A stretch of DNA of 64,000 nucleotides from Astrocystis sublimbata (lineage: Eukaryota > Ascomycota > Sordariomycetes > Xylariales > Xylariaceae): positions 1-64,000 of the forward strand of contig JAJNNY010000017.1 of the NCBI GenBank assembly GCA_022453515.1, written 5' to 3'. A program made the position numbers and the translations under genes. Position 1 is the first letter of the stretch. Each line of letters begins with the position of its first letter. This document shows, in pieces, positions 36,912-48,231 of the stretch. The notes beneath the pieces were generated by a model. The model was given only the letters and a program-made list of their open reading frames with translations. It made no database searches and was not told the origin of the DNA.

Positions 36912-38309
36912 TCACCACTTCCCGCCCATACCTTCCTCAATCTCCCTAAATACCTCCACGCCTCTGATTCCCAGCGCCGTGCCAACACCAACAGCCGTGG
37001 CGCCAACGCTCCTCATCCTCCTATACCCCTCTGCATCCGCGACTCCGCCGATACCCAGGAGCACGATATGCTTCGTCGTGGGGTCTGCGTCGAGCATGCG
37101 CCGGAGCGTCGCAACGTTGCCCAGCGCGAGAGGATGTAGAGGTGCCCCAGCTAGGCCGCCGATGCCTGAACCGGGAAGAACGGGGCATAGTGTGTCTTGG
37201 AGATCGTGGCTTTCCTCAGTGGTGTCGCTTCTGCCGAGCAGGAGGCAGGAGCCAAGGGTGTTTGTTGCCGTGACGAAGCTGAGAGGGCAGGTTAATGACA
37301 GAATCTGATTCTTTTCATCCCTATTCCCTTCCTCATACCCTGGTGACACCACAGCGCATTGCCTCAGCGTGTCGACGAACATCTCGAACTGTCCCGCATG
37401 CGTATATGGAGGAGTTTTCACGCCCCAAGGGACCGCCCAGTCTGTTCCTTTTCCTTTTCCTTCCTCTTCGTCCCCATCTTCATCCCTTTCAGCTTTCCTT
37501 TCCTCTTGCGCATCGTTCCCATGTCTTACAGACTCCCGAATAACTTCCTCCGCAACCCTCGTAACATACACCCCGAGCGCCTCGCCATCATACGCAGGTG
37601 GCGGCTTACCCGGAATATTTGGGCATGAAAGATTGACTTCCATCGCGAGCGGGTGCTCAATGTCCCTGGCGCATTTCGAAATCCGACTGTAGCACTCTGC
37701 GACTTCGTCAGGCGTGCCTGTGACCGAGACGATAAATGGTTTTTTGCTTCTGCGCTCCCCTCGAAGTTCAGATCTCCTATTGGGTGACCATCCCTCATTG
37801 TTGTTGTTGCCTTTGCCGTTGCCGTTATCCATTTCGCCCTCCGACACGGGGGCCTCAGATGATTTAGATGTCATCTTCTTTTCATCTTCTCCTACAATCG
37901 CCTGTATAAACTCCAGATACCTACCGAGCGGCAACGGGCTATAGCCCAGTGTATTCAGGCTCGCATTCCCCCTACTACCATCTACTTTCCTCTCACCATC
38001 CCCATTACCACTATCCCCACACCGCACAACTCTCATATCCATCCCATCCCCAGTCCCGCCAACCTCGAAGATCGCATACCGATGCACCCTCCCATCGTGC
38101 TCAAATCCATCCAAGAGCGCCGTCCGCGTTGTCACAGCGCCCGTGGCAGCGCAGCGATACAGGGCCCTCAGCTGCTCCTGCGTCGTAGCCCATGGATTGG
38201 CCGAGTTGAAGAGTGGGGGATGTATGTGGAGAGCTGGCGGTAGAGGTAGTGGGTGATTTGGCTGGGGATTTTCTTTGGCTGTATTGGTGTTGTTGTTGTC
38301 GTCTACCAT
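36912..38309 (-). CDS. Dihydroorotate dehydrogenase class 1 (fumarate-type)-like protein
   Basis: This is one open frame of 465 residues. FMN-binding TIM-barrel features are present: PPLFNSANPWATTQEQL near the N terminus, SLNTLGYSPLPLGRYLEFI, the active-site loop VNLSCPNIPGKPPPAYDGEA (a Cys base typical of class 1A), CPLSFVTATNTLGSCLLL, GIGGLAGAPLHPLALGNV and GIGGVADAEGYRRMRSVGAT with VGVGTALG. Class 1A enzymes oxidise dihydroorotate with fumarate in the cytosol. Most filamentous ascomycetes make pyrimidines with the mitochondrial class 2 enzyme, so this may be an accessory paralogue. Two acidic, low-complexity insertions (about 145-195 and 275-300) are absent from bacterial relatives. A 60-base in-frame segment at 37279-37338 has intron-like ends, and splicing it would give 445 residues. 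I favour the unspliced reading because CPLSF matches the family. Confidence 0.85.
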   Translation of the reverse strand: MVDDNNNTNTAKENPQPNHPLPLPPALHIHPPLFNSANPWATTQEQLRALYRCAATGAVTTRTALLDGFEHDGRVHRYAIFEVGGTGDGMDMRVVRCGDSGNGDGERKVDGSRGNASLNTLGYSPLPLGRYLEFIQAIVGEDEKKMTSKSSEAPVSEGEMDNGNGKGNNNNEGWSPNRRSELRGERRSKKPFIVSVTGTPDEVAECYSRISKCARDIEHPLAMEVNLSCPNIPGKPPPAYDGEALGVYVTRVAEEVIRESVRHGNDAQEERKAERDEDGDEEEGKGKGTDWAVPWGVKTPPYTHAGQFEMFVDTLRQCAVVSPGYEEGNRDEKNQILSLTCPLSFVTATNTLGSCLLLGRSDTTEESHDLQDTLCPVLPGSGIGGLAGAPLHPLALGNVATLRRMLDADPTTKHIVLLGIGGVADAEGYRRMRSVGATAVGVGTALGIRGVEVFREIEEGMGGKW

Positions 38310-39542
38310 GTCTTAGGCCGTAGGTAGTACGTAGATAGATCCCTAGGTACCTATCTCGCTCAGTCTTTCTTTCCTTCCTTCTTTATATGCCTCGGCAAAT
38401 GACTTGGCTCGACTGGTCCCACGATGTAGGCTTCCTTCTGGATTTTTATTTTCGACAGTCTCTTGCGTGATATCATTTAGCACCACGGATGTCGTATGTT
38501 TGAAAGTAACACCTAACCCGAGGAACGTGAGTAGGTGGTAAAGTAAAGTACGTGTGGTTAAATTGCACAGGCCGTGAACCCCGAAAACCAGCGATCTTAG
38601 GCTTAGGTACCAAGGTATGCTACTATCGGGTCGGATTGATATGCGTCAAATCCCATTTTAGCACCAAAACCCACCACCTTTGCTAATTGATAAAAATTAC
38701 CCAAACTGATCAGAAAAGAAAAAAGAAAAGGCAGTTTAAGGGTTCAAAGCCTAAATAACAAGACCTACTAAGTCTCTTTTTTGTAGCTTTGCTTCGTATA
38801 ATATGGTATCAACGTAAATATCAGGTATTGAAACTACTAGTAATTTTGGTGGGGACTGCTGACGGATAGGAAACCAACAGGGGTGTAGGTGTATGCTACC
38901 TAGGTAGGTAGCTGTTTCTTGGGACCCTTGGTGAACGAGGAATCGAAATGCAATTCACTAGCAACGAGTATCAGAAGTATTGGAATCAAAGCACGGACTT
39001 GCCTACTGAATTATGAACGATTCATACAAGTATCCATTTTTTATAGATGCGTTCATTCATGTTATCTTCCATGATGTTACCACAGGTGGTAAAAATAGGC
39101 CATCCGACCAATGGGCGGGGAAGATAAGATAAGACGTGTGCAGTAGGACCCTAGAACGGCAAAGAACGAAGATATCATGCGTGGCCCGTCTCTCCTATCA
39201 CCAGTTAGATGCTGCTTGCTACCTACCTAGGTATTTCTCGTCTTCATCATCTACGGTGTGGACCGAAGTAAACAACATTGGACGTATTTGAGGTTGTCAA
39301 GGGGTTGAGTCTTTTCGATTCTCTTGTTTCAATGCGAGCACCTTCAGTAGATGATATTTGAGGTTGTATTCTGGAGCTGGCGCCATAGCCATAGCCATAG
39401 CCTTCAACGCCAATCTTCGAAGCTACAGCAAGTATATTGCGCCAAGTAACCTGGATATGATGCTCAATGTCAGAAGTGCACTTCTGCGTTTGAAACTTCT
39501 ACACGAGAACTGACTGCTTCTCAGTTCAACCGGCTTGTTATT
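38310..39542. other. Spacer upstream of DHOD-like gene
   Basis: About 1.2 kb of AT-rich DNA carries TAGGTACC words at about 38340, 38604, 38886 and 39221 and three copies of CATAGC near 39385. No gene is seen. Confidence 0.6.
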
Positions 39543-41651
39543 TCATGTACCACGACGACCACCGGTGCTCATCAGCGTGATTTTCTGTTTCTTTTTCTTC
39601 TTACCACCCCCGGCACCCCCCGTCGGGGTGCCTGACCCCGACGCCGCGCCGATTTCGTCCAGACCCATGGCTTCCATCTGCATAGCGATCTCGGCAGCCC
39701 CCAGGATATCGTCATCTTTGAGCCACCCATCGTCCGTTGGTCGCTTCGTCAAGGGCTTCATGTCGGGCGAAGCCGCAATGGCCGGCGTACCCCACACCGT
39801 CCTCGAGGTCGTCGGGCTCGTAGACATGTCCGCGAGGCGTTCAAAGCCGGGTCGCGGGGTGGGTGGCGACGTCCCGGCCGGAGGCCCTAAAGGTAGGAAG
39901 TCCTCCGAGTTTACAACAGGGGTAGGTTCGAAACTGTCCCCATTCAAGTTATCGTAGTGGCGTCGCGTGGTGCGACCAATGGCCGCAGCCTCCATGCGCT
40001 CGGCTTGTACTCTTTCCCGTTCCTCTTGTGCTTCCTTGTCTCGATGTGATTTGCGACGCTTCTCTAAATCATTGGCGAAAGTGTCCAGTATTTCTGGAGG
40101 CACAATGTCTGTCCAATCACACTCTAGAAAGCTTATGACACAACCTTGGGGAAGATGAGCCAAGTACTTCGCCCGTTTCCGCAAGGCATCATCCACCACA
40201 TGGCCAGTCGATATATGCTCCACTCGGGGAAGCATCGCGGATGGAAAGTCAGAAAAGTCGCCAAAATTCGTTTTGAGGATGCGGATGTCGAGAGGCGACA
40301 GGTACAGGTGTGGCGGCGCTTCGTAGAAGTGGAACTTTTGTTGTCTAGGATGGTGTTTGGAACCCGACGGTGCCAAAGAAGGCGCTGATCCCGCCTCCTG
40401 ATGCTGTTCCAAAACCTTTTCCTTGGCCATATTTATCGCTCGTATGGCACGCTGCGTCCAGTCGCCCTCCTCGACACCGTAGTGCAACTCGTCTTCCTGG
40501 GCCTGCTTTCGCAGATCCTCCGTCTCGCGTTCGAATTGCTCGATGACATACTCGTTGGTTCCCTTCATGATCCGGGCATAATCCATAACACTGGCGGCGA
40601 AATGCCAAGGGATGTCCTCGCCCATGTTTGCAATATCACTTGCTCCTTCGCCCGGTAAGGCTAGTATAGACCCGGCATTCCGTACCATTAATCGCAATAC
40701 AACATCCGCCCCTATCTCGGGCAAGGGGTTCTCCTGCCCCTCGTAGAAGCGGACTGGCCGAACCTCGGAGAGCCGAAAGGTATCATCGCAGATAGGACAT
40801 TTCTTCCAGCGCGCCTCTCTCCTGGGGGCAGGTTCGTCTTCATTTGTCGAGTTCATGAATCTCAGCAGGCAGGTAAGGCAGAAGACATGACCGCAGCGGG
40901 CCATGCGAGGGGCCACGGGGTCGCAGAAGCATATGGGGCATTTTGCCAATTGGGACCTGGAGGAGGCTATGATCTGAAGGACATCGGACCAGTCGAGGTG
41001 CTTGTCGGCATCGGCAGCCTGGGCGCTGTAGTTGCCTGTCGGCGACACCACAAAACGGTAATTGGCGTGGACGAATCTGACGACGCCGTGTTAGCAAGAC
41101 GACGAAGACCTTTTCGTTGGGGCTTGAAGGGGGTGTATACGAACCTGGCCTTGTCCACGGCGTGATAGCCGGAGCCGGTGCTCCATGTGGGATGGCGACG
41201 GGATGCTCTGTGGTGGTCCTGGTAGTGATGGGAGGGTATGGAGTAGTTTAGAAGATGGGTGATGGACGTCTGTCCACGGCGACTCGAGGCATTCCGGACG
41301 GCTCTCTGTGCCGCAGCAATCAGTCGAGGCTCAAGATTCAGTCATGGCTCCAGAGGAAGACCGGAACGGGAAGACAGAAGCAGGGGCGGCATGGCGACTT
41401 ACCAGCTCTGCCAGGTGGCCGTCATCATCCAGGTTCCCGTTCGGCCTCCGCATATTCCGATGCTGTTTCCGCGACGACTGTCCCTTCCTCGGAGCAGCCG
41501 AGACGGGGACCGACGGACTCGACTGGCCGGAACGTCGCGAGGCGGACTCGTAGCTGGACTGCGGAGCGGCTATCTGCTGTGGGGAGGAGCTGTACGATGC
41601 CGGAGTCGAGAGGGATTTGGCACCCTGATTGCTCGAGCCGCCGGAGCTCAT
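39543..41651 (-). CDS. RNF10/Mag2-type RING finger E3 ubiquitin ligase
   Basis: Exons are 41651-41403, 41305-41145 and 41076-39543, giving 647 residues. A Ser-rich, basic N terminus leads to TSITHLLNYSIPSHHYQ and KARFVHANYRFVVSPTGNYS, the conserved segment just before the RING in RNF10-family proteins. The C3HC4 RING lies at about 183-235 (CPICFCDPVAPRMARCGHVF, CLTCLLRFM, then KKCPICDDTFRLSEVRPVRF). Further conserved blocks are FHFYEAPPHLYLSPLDIRIL and VISFLECDWTDIVPPEILD. The C terminus ends in a Gly-rich segment and a lysine run (GGKKKKKQKITL). RNF10 ubiquitinates 40S ribosomal proteins during translation surveillance; yeast Mag2 is the related protein. Splice junction K-A-R-F-V is rebuilt across a GTTCGT donor. 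The start is the only Met opening exon 1. Confidence 0.92.
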
Positions 41652-42689
41652 GGTGGTGACGTGCCGAGCACCCAGCGAGACCGAAAGGTGTCTACGATGA
41701 TCGACTCAACGCCACCACAACGCGCTGCGATCAAGGTGTCGGTCGAGTGACTAGAGTGGAGGGGATGGGCAGTCTATAGATACATCAGATCAGCAACGAT
41801 GAGATAGATGATGGGGATGAGTTCGAGATGGTAATAGATGCGGAAGAGAGAGCGTCTCGGCCAGCCAGATTGAGAGACAGACCCCAGAGACGGAACGGGC
41901 CAAGGAGTCACGACTCGGCGGGGCGCCTAGTCTAAGTGTAAGTGCGTGGGTGCTACATACAAGCGACAAGGTTGGTTGCCGGGCGTATGAGGTGATGCGA
42001 GGACGGGGCGTGATACGATGATGGAGCTCACTCGGTTGCTCACGCCAGTAGAGCGTCCCCCCGAGCCCCCCCAACCTGGAAGCTGTCCACTGAACGCCAC
42101 ACTGGGGGCGTGCCCCGCACCTGCAGCTAAGCCATTCCACAGCAGACCCCACCTGACTGATACAGAGAGGTACAACATTAGGCATGTACCTACCTAAGGT
42201 ACCTAGCACGCCTAGGTACGACCTACAGGAGGTACCCAATCTTAGCAAGAGAACAACATGAACCAACCTCTGGAACCCACGATGTAGTGTTCTCGAGCAC
42301 CGTGGACACATACACGCATGGATAATGGTAAGTGCCCAAAAATGTAGTTTCAACGTACCTAGGTAGTCTCAAAAGGCCATGCCATCTTCACCGCCTGGGA
42401 CTTTAATTTCCATTGATGTCCAAGAGTAAATAAAAAGCGTAGGTGATTAACACTATCTGCTCCATTATGGATTACAAGTTACAACCGACTCAAGTACTAA
42501 TGCGATATGAAATATATCGTAAAAAGTAAACCGCTTAACTATCAAACATTTCTATGACTAGGAAGAAATATGCGAGTGAAACTGGACCAGTCGCGCCTTT
42601 CGTCCAAATTCAACAAGATATTTACTGCTCTCAGAGGCCTCTTCTGAACAAGAGCCACGTCTTCGAGATAAAGACAAATGGCACTTTGG
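41652..42689. other. Spacer between RNF10-like gene and tRNA-Ser
   Basis: About 1 kb holds the RNF10-like promoter and an AT-rich stretch before the tRNA. A TAGGTACC cluster lies at 42183-42240. No gene is seen. Confidence 0.6.
42183..42240. repeat. Cluster of TAGGTACC palindromes
   Basis: ATGTACCTACCTAAGGTACC, TAGCACGCCTAGGTACG and GGAGGTACCCA lie in tandem in non-coding DNA upstream of the tRNA. Confidence 0.7.
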
Positions 42690-42770
42690 GGCAACGTGGC
42701 TGAGTGGTTAAAGCGTATGACTAGAAATCATATCCCTTCGGGGTCACAGGTTCGAGTCCTGTCGTTGTCG
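42690..42770 (+). tRNA. tRNA-Ser (anticodon AGA)
   Basis: The acceptor stem GGCAACG pairs with CGTTGTC (one G-T pair) with discriminator G. The D arm contains GGCTGAGTGGTTAAAGC. The anticodon arm TATGA-CTAGAAA-TCATA carries anticodon AGA. A long class II variable arm (TCCCTTCGGGGT region) is present, and the T arm is ACAGG-TTCGAGT-CCTGT. The gene has no intron and no encoded CCA. The long variable arm and anticodon agree on serine. The gene stands alone between two protein genes. Confidence 0.96.
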
Positions 42771-43411
42771 TGTGATGAGTTTTGTTGCTTGTTGTCGTGA
42801 TGGATGGCTATCGATGTCTGCGTATGTGTGGTGCTTCCATTATTTTTCAAACATCTTCTTGGTTGGACCATGAGTACCAGCTATTCCAACGAATGCTGCT
42901 GCTCGTGGGGCTGAGGTAGTACCGGTCTAAACTACCTCACCAAAGGAACATTGGCCGAGATTAATGCCTCCAAAATAACAAGTAGAGCCAATAATCAGTT
43001 GTTCTGTCACACAAGCACATCAATCAGATTAAGTATATAACGGTAGCCATAGTTCGAAGTACGAGATATGACAACGTAGATATTTGTTGCGAGTGGTACC
43101 AGATACCAGGCAGGTCCAGGTCCAGGTCCAAGTGCGAGCAAGCAAAAGACCAAAAAAACAACTACCAAGTAAGTCTGTTTGTATCATACACATGTGTCTT
43201 ATGTACGCTAGATAGATAGATGCCTGAGAAGTGCGCGATGCCGATCCGCCGTCGTCATCTACTTATTAGGTAAGGCGGGAAGAGACGCGTTGGGGGGAAT
43301 CATCAACTTCAAACATTGCAAAAAAGGAAAATCAACCGTGCACCATCAGAAACAACCAGCGCCGTCCTCACCGGCAGAGAAGCAACCCAACTGGGCCTTC
43401 GGCCGGGCCGC
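42771..43411. other. Spacer between tRNA-Ser and CBM48 gene
   Basis: About 640 bases contain no recognised feature. Confidence 0.6.
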
Positions 43412-46400
43412 CTAATTTTTGGACGAGAGCTTCGCCTTCACCTTGCCGAACATGGCGCTGAGCCGGTTCTTCTTCTTCTTCTCCGCATTGGTCGCCGTGC
43501 TTTCGCTTGCCTTGCTGCTGGCTGGCGTGGCAACCTCGGTGGGCTTAGAGGGTGTCGTCGGGGCCGTGGCAGCGTTAGTGCCATTCGTCGCCTTCGTCTC
43601 CTCGGTGGCTTTAGATTCTGTGGCAGCGGGAGTCTCCGTGGTTGGGGCAGCCACTGATGTGGCGGGTGCCTCCGTAGTCGCCGGGACAGCCAGAGCCGGA
43701 GTTGTTTTGGTGTCAGAAGTCGTGTTCGTTGATGGTGCCTCAGTCACAGCGGCCTCCTTGGGAACCGACACGTCAGCTAGCTCCGTTGTCTTGGCGTCCT
43801 TCTCAATCTCCTTCTCAACAGTGTTAGTCAGCTCGTTGTCAACGGCCTTCTTGTTCTCGACGGCCTCCGCGTTGGTGGCAGCCTCTGGGGATCTCCCTGA
43901 GGCGGCAATAGAATCTTGGACTGCGGAGGGAACATCAGAGGCGATCTCTTCGCGAGGAGGCTCCCCGTTGGCTGACGCATCGATAGTCTTGACCTCTTTC
44001 AACAGAGCCGATTCAACAGCCTTCTTCTCCTCCACTGCCTCGGTATTGGCAGCGGCCTCGGGTGATTCGCCAGCGGCAGTGATGGATTCTTTGACTTGGG
44101 TAGGTGCCTCAGGTGACACTTCTTCCCGCACTTCTTCTTTTTGGGTTGTGCCAATTGCGTTCTGAACGGACTCCGGCAACTGCTGCTGAATTGAAGCAGG
44201 AAGCTGTGCAGCAGCCGAGGTCACAGCGGAAGCAGCAATAGGCTGAGCAGCCGAATAAGCATCCTGAGTCTTCTCAATAGCGGTGTCCTTGGCGGCGTAG
44301 GCCCCAACGACAGCGGCACCGGCAGCAGCCGACGCGGCAGCAACAACCGACGCGGCAGCCTCGCCGGGAGTGACAGCGCCCTCTGTCTTCTCGGTGCCTT
44401 TGCCGGCGGTACCCTCCGAGGTGGATGGGGCCTCCTTCACCCTGTCGAGCAACTCCTTCTCAACGGCGGCCTTCTCGTCCACCTCCTCTGGTACCGCACT
44501 CGCTTCAGGGCTGGCATGAACCTTCTCTTGGCTTTCCTTGACGACATCGGGTACCTGCTTGTGCTCGAGGGGCGCATCAGCTGCTAGGGCAGCAGTGGTG
44601 GATACAGGAGCCGCCGAGGAGATGGTGAAGGGATTGACTCCTATGTCAAGTCAGTATTTTCATTTGCTCTGAAACACTGAGATGACAAAACGTACCCGGA
44701 AGTGAGTCACTCTTCTCGTATGATTCGGGGTCCAACTTCACATGGCTCGTGGTGTCTTGGGCATGTACATCTTCGGGGACCGTCTCTCCCGGAGCAAGCT
44801 GGACAGGGTTGACAGCGCCGGCTGCGGCTGGAAGAGGGTTGACACCAAACGTCGTTTCAACGTTGTTATCAGCAGCGGGTGTTTCGGGAAAAGACCCAGG
44901 CAGGTTCGAGTTTTCAGTCTTCTCTCCCTTCACATCACTGTCCGGAGTCGTCTCCTTTTGTATAAAAGCATCGGCGGCTAAGCCGGCGGTGCTGGACAAG
45001 GGCGCAGCAGAGCTCATGATAGCGGTGGTAGGAGGGACTTCCGAGATAATCCGTTCGGGGCTTAATACGTTGTTTTCGTTTCCGCTTCCGTCTGTTTCTT
45101 TCGGTGCGGTGTGATCAATTACCCATTCGCCGTCGACGACAAACTAAAGCAGGACGCTCGGTTAGCACAGGGAGGTGAGGGTGAAGAGGGAATGTGTGGT
45201 TGAGACGATGGTCTTCAGATTGGGAGGGAGGCTTAGGTAACGGGAATGAGGGGGTCCCGAGTTTAACTTCAGGGCCAGAGTTTAAAAACAGGGTACAGAG
45301 GCTCCCAGGCAGTAAGTATACCATTCGCACCTAGGCGAGTGGTCAGCAGCACACGCGTCGAGTCGGCAAAGTCGGGATGACGGGAGCGAACAGGACTAGG
45401 TAGGCCTCGAGGCTGCTGGGCCTCTGTTCGCACGTTACTGCTCTGGGCTTGGGGGGTTGGGGGCTGAGATGCATGCACGTTGCACGGCACACAGGACATC
45501 CAGGGCTCGCGGAATGCTAGTTGCCGCTATCCTTCAGACTGTTGCTCGATCAAGACATCCAGACTGGATGTAGGCAGGCAGCCCGCCCGTGTCTGAGTCG
45601 GTCTGTCTCGCTGTAGTACGAGGCCATGACTAGCCCACGTGCCAATACGGCCATTGCACGTCGCCAATCTCTATCGCGCAGCACTTGCGTGGGCGTAGAC
45701 GCGCGAGTTCGCTGCCCTCTTCTTGGCTCTCGCTACTCCACGATGAGTTATGTGCATCCCATCCAATTGGCCTATCAGCGATCGGCGCTCAGGCCGCTCC
45801 GCCGCCCCAGCAGATGCTTGCCGGGGCACTCCATGACTCCAATTGCGTCATAAGCCCCTGCTACAAATTGCGCTCCAGGGATGGATGTGTGAACTGGGTG
45901 GTATCCCTCGCCGTGCACGTGCAGAATGCGATAGCCGGCTGAAGCTCACGAGCAACGCAACCGCGACAATGGCGCTTGCGTTCAGTGATTTCGGGTGAGC
46001 ATATATATCGTGGCAGGTTGAAGACAGTAGTGAGGCGTGGAGGTGAGATTGCGTTGTCCCTGGCTCTCAGATAGAACCACTGCAGCCGGCGTCGAGAAAC
46101 AACGGAAAAGGTTGTAGGGAGCACGGGATGACAAGACGGCGGTGAGATAGGAATGGCAGGCAAATCGACGAACCTTGTACAATATGTTGCTCGAGATGCC
46201 GGGTAAGAAAACCGTCTTCTCGAAGCCGTCGCCCGTCTTTTCCAACTTTTCAGTCTTCTTCCAGTCGTCGAAAGTACCGGTCACGTAGACTTCGGTGGCA
46301 GGATGATTCCTATATAAGGAGTCATGGGCATCCGGTCAGTGAGCTGCAATGGTACGATGCGAAGTAAAACAGCCAAGGTACGGCAGTCCAGCAAAGAAAA

Positions 46401-46637
46401 AAAGCTGAGCAGGCTGTGTGAAGGTCCGGGGGGCGCCCTGGCGAATGGCAACGGTTGTTGCGGCACAGGGTCCAGCAGAGACAAGGAGAAGTGATGGATT
46501 AAACCGAGAGCGGGTGGTGACCGCCTCGGCGGATCTGCGTCCTTTCCACGTCCATCTCTTTATGCTGCCGGCTGCGATAAAGGGCGCGCGCGGGCTGGGA
46601 GGATTGTGACTTACCACTTGAACACGAAGCTTCCCAT
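43412..46637 (-). CDS. CBM48 (AMPK-beta-like glycogen-binding) domain protein with Ala/Glu-rich tail
   Basis: Exons are 46637-46615, 46309-46174, 45143-44696 and 44640-43412, giving 611 residues. The first about 85 residues are a carbohydrate-binding module 48: MGSFVFKWNHPATEVYVTGT, FDDWKKTEKLEKTGDGFEKT, VFLPGISSNILYKFVVDGEW and VIDHTAPKETD. The rest is low-complexity Ala/Glu/Thr. Three related segments at about 235-271, 384-420 and 442-478 carry (S/G)xSPEAxxxxEAVxEKKAVxxEL. The tail ends basic (KKKKNRLSAMFGKVKAKLSS). The nearest described proteins are yeast Crp1 (called cruciform-DNA binding) and Mdg1; their exact function is unclear. Intron 2 is about 1,030 bases, ten times the local norm, and intron 1 is 305 bases. 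Exon 1 is only 23 bases, chosen because it restores the KWNHP strand. Confidence 0.88.
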
Positions 46638-48191
46638 AGTAGGTATGTAAGAATGGAGGGGAGACACGCGAGGGAGGTATTGCAAAGGTAATATAAGATG
46701 GGTAGTAGATGGGATATGGAGCAAGGCGACGGCGCAGGATTGCTCTGCGTTGCTTTTCCTCGTTGTCGGGGGGGCTTGGGGGCGCAACACACAAATTTTA
46801 CACTGCGGCGATGATCGGTCGGCAGAATACTAGGGAGGCAAGGCAGGTAGAGTAGCAGGATAGTAGTAGCGAAGGCTAAGGTGTAACTAAAGGTGTTAGT
46901 AACTTAGGGTTGACAAAGGGATTGAAAGAAGCAGTAGTCCCGTCGTCCCCGGGTAATGCTTTGTACTAGCAGCAGGAGCTTGGATCCTGCTTGGGATAGC
47001 CTGGAGGTATGGGAGCAAGTATTTCCTTCATATCCACCTGCACTAGGAAGACTTGGGACTTGGGGCAGAAGCAGAAGCCGAGAGCTTGGGTGGAGGTTGC
47101 GAGGGTCAGTCAGCTAAGGTACAAGGTTCTGCTCGCAGCAGGGGTTGGTTGGTTAGTATGATAGAGCTCGATAGAGCTTGACAGCAGCAGCAACATGCCA
47201 GTTCTGCCTACAGGACTGCCCCCACTAGTTCGTACCTGCTCCTCGTTCGCGATCCATTACCGTCACCGTCACCGTCACCGTTACCATCAATCACCGTGCA
47301 CCCCCTCGCCCACTGACGAACGCAGACTCCACCGCTCCAAAACGCTATATTATATATACACTGTGATCAATTGCGGAAACCCTATACCCAGGTCAGCTGA
47401 ATATCTCAGCTTACGAGTAAGACAGACCCGACACATGCAACAGTTCAGAGCCGGAGACAATGTGCTTCCTACTACTTATACAAGATATGCATTATGTAAC
47501 CTCCCTCTCCCGATTTCCGGCTCTCTCACTTCCACTAAGCTCAGGGCTGGCAACTGCCCAGGCTATCCAATCCACCTCGCGTACATGAGTGCCTGTAAAA
47601 CGACCCCCAAAACGTACTAGCTCCCAGTCTAATCCGTTCAGATCCACGGCGGCCTATACCCTTCCGAGCGCCCCGCTGGTGACCAGCATCAGACCCATTC
47701 AGCGGCTACTTGCAACTAAGCCCATCTCGCCCACGCCTCCTCGCATGGTGCTCTTTTTACAGCTTTCCATCTGCTTCTCTAGAGTCCAGCGGCGTTGATC
47801 ACGAGGTTGAACTACTTACTGGCGCCATCCTCGAATAGAATAAAGGCTGCTTCTACAGCTGTTGCACTACGGCCGAAAGAGTATAAACACCCGTTGGGAC
47901 CGTTTGGGCTGAGCGAAGGGCGAGAAGGGCATGCAAATGCAAATGCAAGTGCAGCAGCTAGCTGTAAGGTACTTGAGCTGTCAGGATAGCTGATCCATGT
48001 ACTAGAGGTATGTAAGCATGTAGGTACCGACATAAGGACAAATTACGAATGGGGCCTCGACATTAACCACCCAAGACAAGCACTTCCGTTTGCATGCGAG
48101 ACAACACAGAGATCCATGCGGGCCATGATGCGAGTCACTGGAGCGCCCTATCCCATGCTTACATACATCCATTTTATCTCCCTCTTTCTCC

Positions 48192-48231
<40 letters not shown>

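Noticed and set aside
43419..44165. Plus-strand frame of 248 codons, hydrophobic Val/Ser/Ala-rich
   Set aside because: It is antisense to the Ala/Glu-rich tail of the CBM48 protein. The apparent hydrophobicity comes from reverse-reading Ala/Glu/Thr codons.
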